Shown: in pieces, positions 4,931 to 5,979 of the stretch
How positions within the stretch are numbered: the stretch's first letter is position 1
Layout of the letters: the number at the start of each line of letters is the position of its first letter
Assembly: GCA_947629845.1 (NCBI GenBank)
Contig: CANRFD010000081.1
Span: 1 to 5,979 of the forward strand
DNA from: an uncultured Clostridia bacterium
GTDB taxonomy: Bacteria; Bacillota; Clostridia; Christensenellales; Borkfalkiaceae
DNA length: 5,979 nucleotides
Direction: 5' to 3'
The notes under the pieces: generated by a model
What the model was told of the DNA's origin: nothing
The model's database searches: none
The model's input: only the letters and a program-made list of their open reading frames with translations
Position numbers and translations under genes: made by a program

Positions 4931-5979
4931 ATGGCAAAGCAAATCAAATACGGCGACGAAGCAAGAAAGGCACTCGAAACGGGGGTTAATACCCTCGCCG
5001 ATACGGTCAAGATCACGCTCGGCCCCAAGGGCAGAAACGTTGTGCTCGACAAGAAGTTCGGCGCACCCCTGATCACGAACGACGGCGTGACGATCGCAAA
5101 AGAGATCGAACTGCCCGACCCCTTCGAAAACATGGGCGCGCAACTCGTGAAGGAGGTCTCCACCAAGACCAACGACGTTGCGGGCGACGGCACCACGACG
5201 GCCGTGCTCCTCGCGCAGGCCATCATCCGCGAAGGGCTGAAAAACCTTGCCGCGGGCGCCAACCCCATCATCCTGAAAAAGGGCATCGATAAGGCGGTAG
5301 ACGCCGCCGTCGAGCAGCTGAAATCCATCTCCAAGAAGGTGGACGGCAAGAAGGAGATCGCGCAGGTCGCCTCCATTTCGGCGGGCGACGACACCGTCGG
5401 CGAACTCATCGCAAAGGCGATGGAGATCGTGGGCAAAGACGGCGTGATCACCGTGGAGGAAGGCAAGTCGATGACGACGGAACTCACCACCGTCGAGGGC
5501 ATGCAGTTCGACCGCGGCTATGCCTCCGCGTACATGGTGACGGACACCGAAAAGATGGAAGCCGTGCTCGACAACCCCTACGTTCTCATCACCGATAAGA
5601 AGATCTCCAATTTGCAGGAGATCCTGCCCATCGTCGAGCCCCTCGCACAGCAGGGCGCACGCCTTCTCATCATTGCCGAGGACGTCGAGGGCGACGCGCT
5701 GGCGGCGCTCATCGTCAACAAGCTCAAGGGCGTGTTCAACTGCGTTGCGGTGAAGGCCCCCGGCTTCGGCGACAGGAGAAAGGCCATGCTCGAGGACATC
5801 GCCGTGCTCACGGGCGGCACCGTGATCACTTCCGACCTCGGATATGAATTTAAGAACGTCACACCCGATATGCTCGGCAGAGCCAATCAAGTGAAGGTCG
5901 ACAAGGACAACACGACGATCATCGACGGCGCGGGCGACAAGGAAGCCATCAAGGCGCGCGTTGCCTCCATCAAGGCGCA
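4931..5979 (+). CDS. groEL: Chaperonin GroEL (Hsp60), N-terminal 349 residues (3' end beyond window)
   Basis: GroEL is the ATP-driven double-ring chaperonin that folds proteins together with GroES. The 349 visible codons, about two thirds of the usual 540 or so, have no stop or frameshift. They cover the N-terminal equatorial domain (MAKQIKYGDEARKAL; ATP-binding LGPKGRNVVLDK at 30-41; NDGVTIAKEIEL at 50-61; GDGTTTA at 85-91 with nucleotide-binding D86), the first intermediate segment, and the apical domain beginning near EGMQFDRGY (189-197) and including KAPGFGDRRKAML (275-287). The second intermediate and equatorial segments are cut off by the right edge. AAAGGAG at 4916-4922 precedes the ATG with an 8-base spacer, overlapping the end of groES. 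Codons are GC-rich at third positions. The long open frames on the opposite strand here are a by-product of that bias. Confidence 0.98.
   Translation, partial: MAKQIKYGDEARKALETGVNTLADTVKITLGPKGRNVVLDKKFGAPLITNDGVTIAKEIELPDPFENMGAQLVKEVSTKTNDVAGDGTTTAVLLAQAIIREGLKNLAAGANPIILKKGIDKAVDAAVEQLKSISKKVDGKKEIAQVASISAGDDTVGELIAKAMEIVGKDGVITVEEGKSMTTELTTVEGMQFDRGYASAYMVTDTEKMEAVLDNPYVLITDKKISNLQEILPIVEPLAQQGARLLIIAEDVEGDALAALIVNKLKGVFNCVAVKAPGFGDRRKAMLEDIAVLTGGTVITSDLGYEFKNVTPDMLGRANQVKVDKDNTTIIDGAGDKEAIKARVASIKA

Noticed and set aside
4501..5890. Long open frames on the minus strand opposite groES-groEL (333 and 437 codons).
   Set aside because: They lie antisense to unmistakable groES and groEL, show no ribosome sites or family motifs, and are expected from GC-rich third codon positions.

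Overview
The window looks like chromosomal DNA from a low-to-mid-GC Gram-positive anaerobe. A gut Clostridia lineage is most likely, possibly Christensenellales-like, but the sequence alone does not fix the genus. The reasons are strong AAAGGAG-type Shine-Dalgarno sites before most genes, textbook sigma-A promoters, clostridial-style GroES/GroEL and ComEB-type dCMP deaminase proteins, and a giant LRR_5 (BspA-like) protein of a kind common in gut Firmicutes.

Layout. Two transcription units diverge from a roughly 160-base intergenic region (4470-4630). To the right (+ strand) run groES (4631-4915) and the first 349 codons of groEL (4931 to the window end). They have a near-consensus promoter at 4556-4583 and no visible CIRCE operator. 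To the left (- strand), a near-perfect promoter (TTGACA, 17-base spacer, TGT-TATAAT; 4476-4504) drives a ComEB-type dCMP deaminase (4017-4469). After a 59-base gap containing a small inverted repeat comes a 1234-residue multidomain protein (253-3957). After 23 more bases comes a cytoplasmic cyclophilin-type peptidyl-prolyl isomerase (229 to the left edge, partial). The three leftward genes share a strand, have short gaps and show no convincing terminator between them, so they could be one operon.

The notable gene is the 1234-residue protein. In order it has an N-terminal zinc ribbon, a TPR-like helical segment, a TIR domain with the conserved catalytic-type glutamate, a long charged coiled coil, a BspA-type leucine-rich repeat block, a second charged coiled coil and a second, longer LRR block. 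The coil-plus-LRR half appears to be internally duplicated. It has no signal peptide or membrane segment, so it should act in the cytoplasm, unlike secreted BspA adhesins. A TIR effector joined to an LRR array resembles the logic of TIR-type immune receptors in plants and animals. A role as a one-protein sensor/NADase, perhaps in phage defence, is an inference, not something the sequence proves.

The other genes are housekeeping: GroES/GroEL folding, dCMP to dUMP conversion for thymidylate supply, and proline isomerisation. No RNA genes, CRISPR arrays, insertion sequences or attachment sites were seen, and no gene-free stretch exceeds 300 bases.
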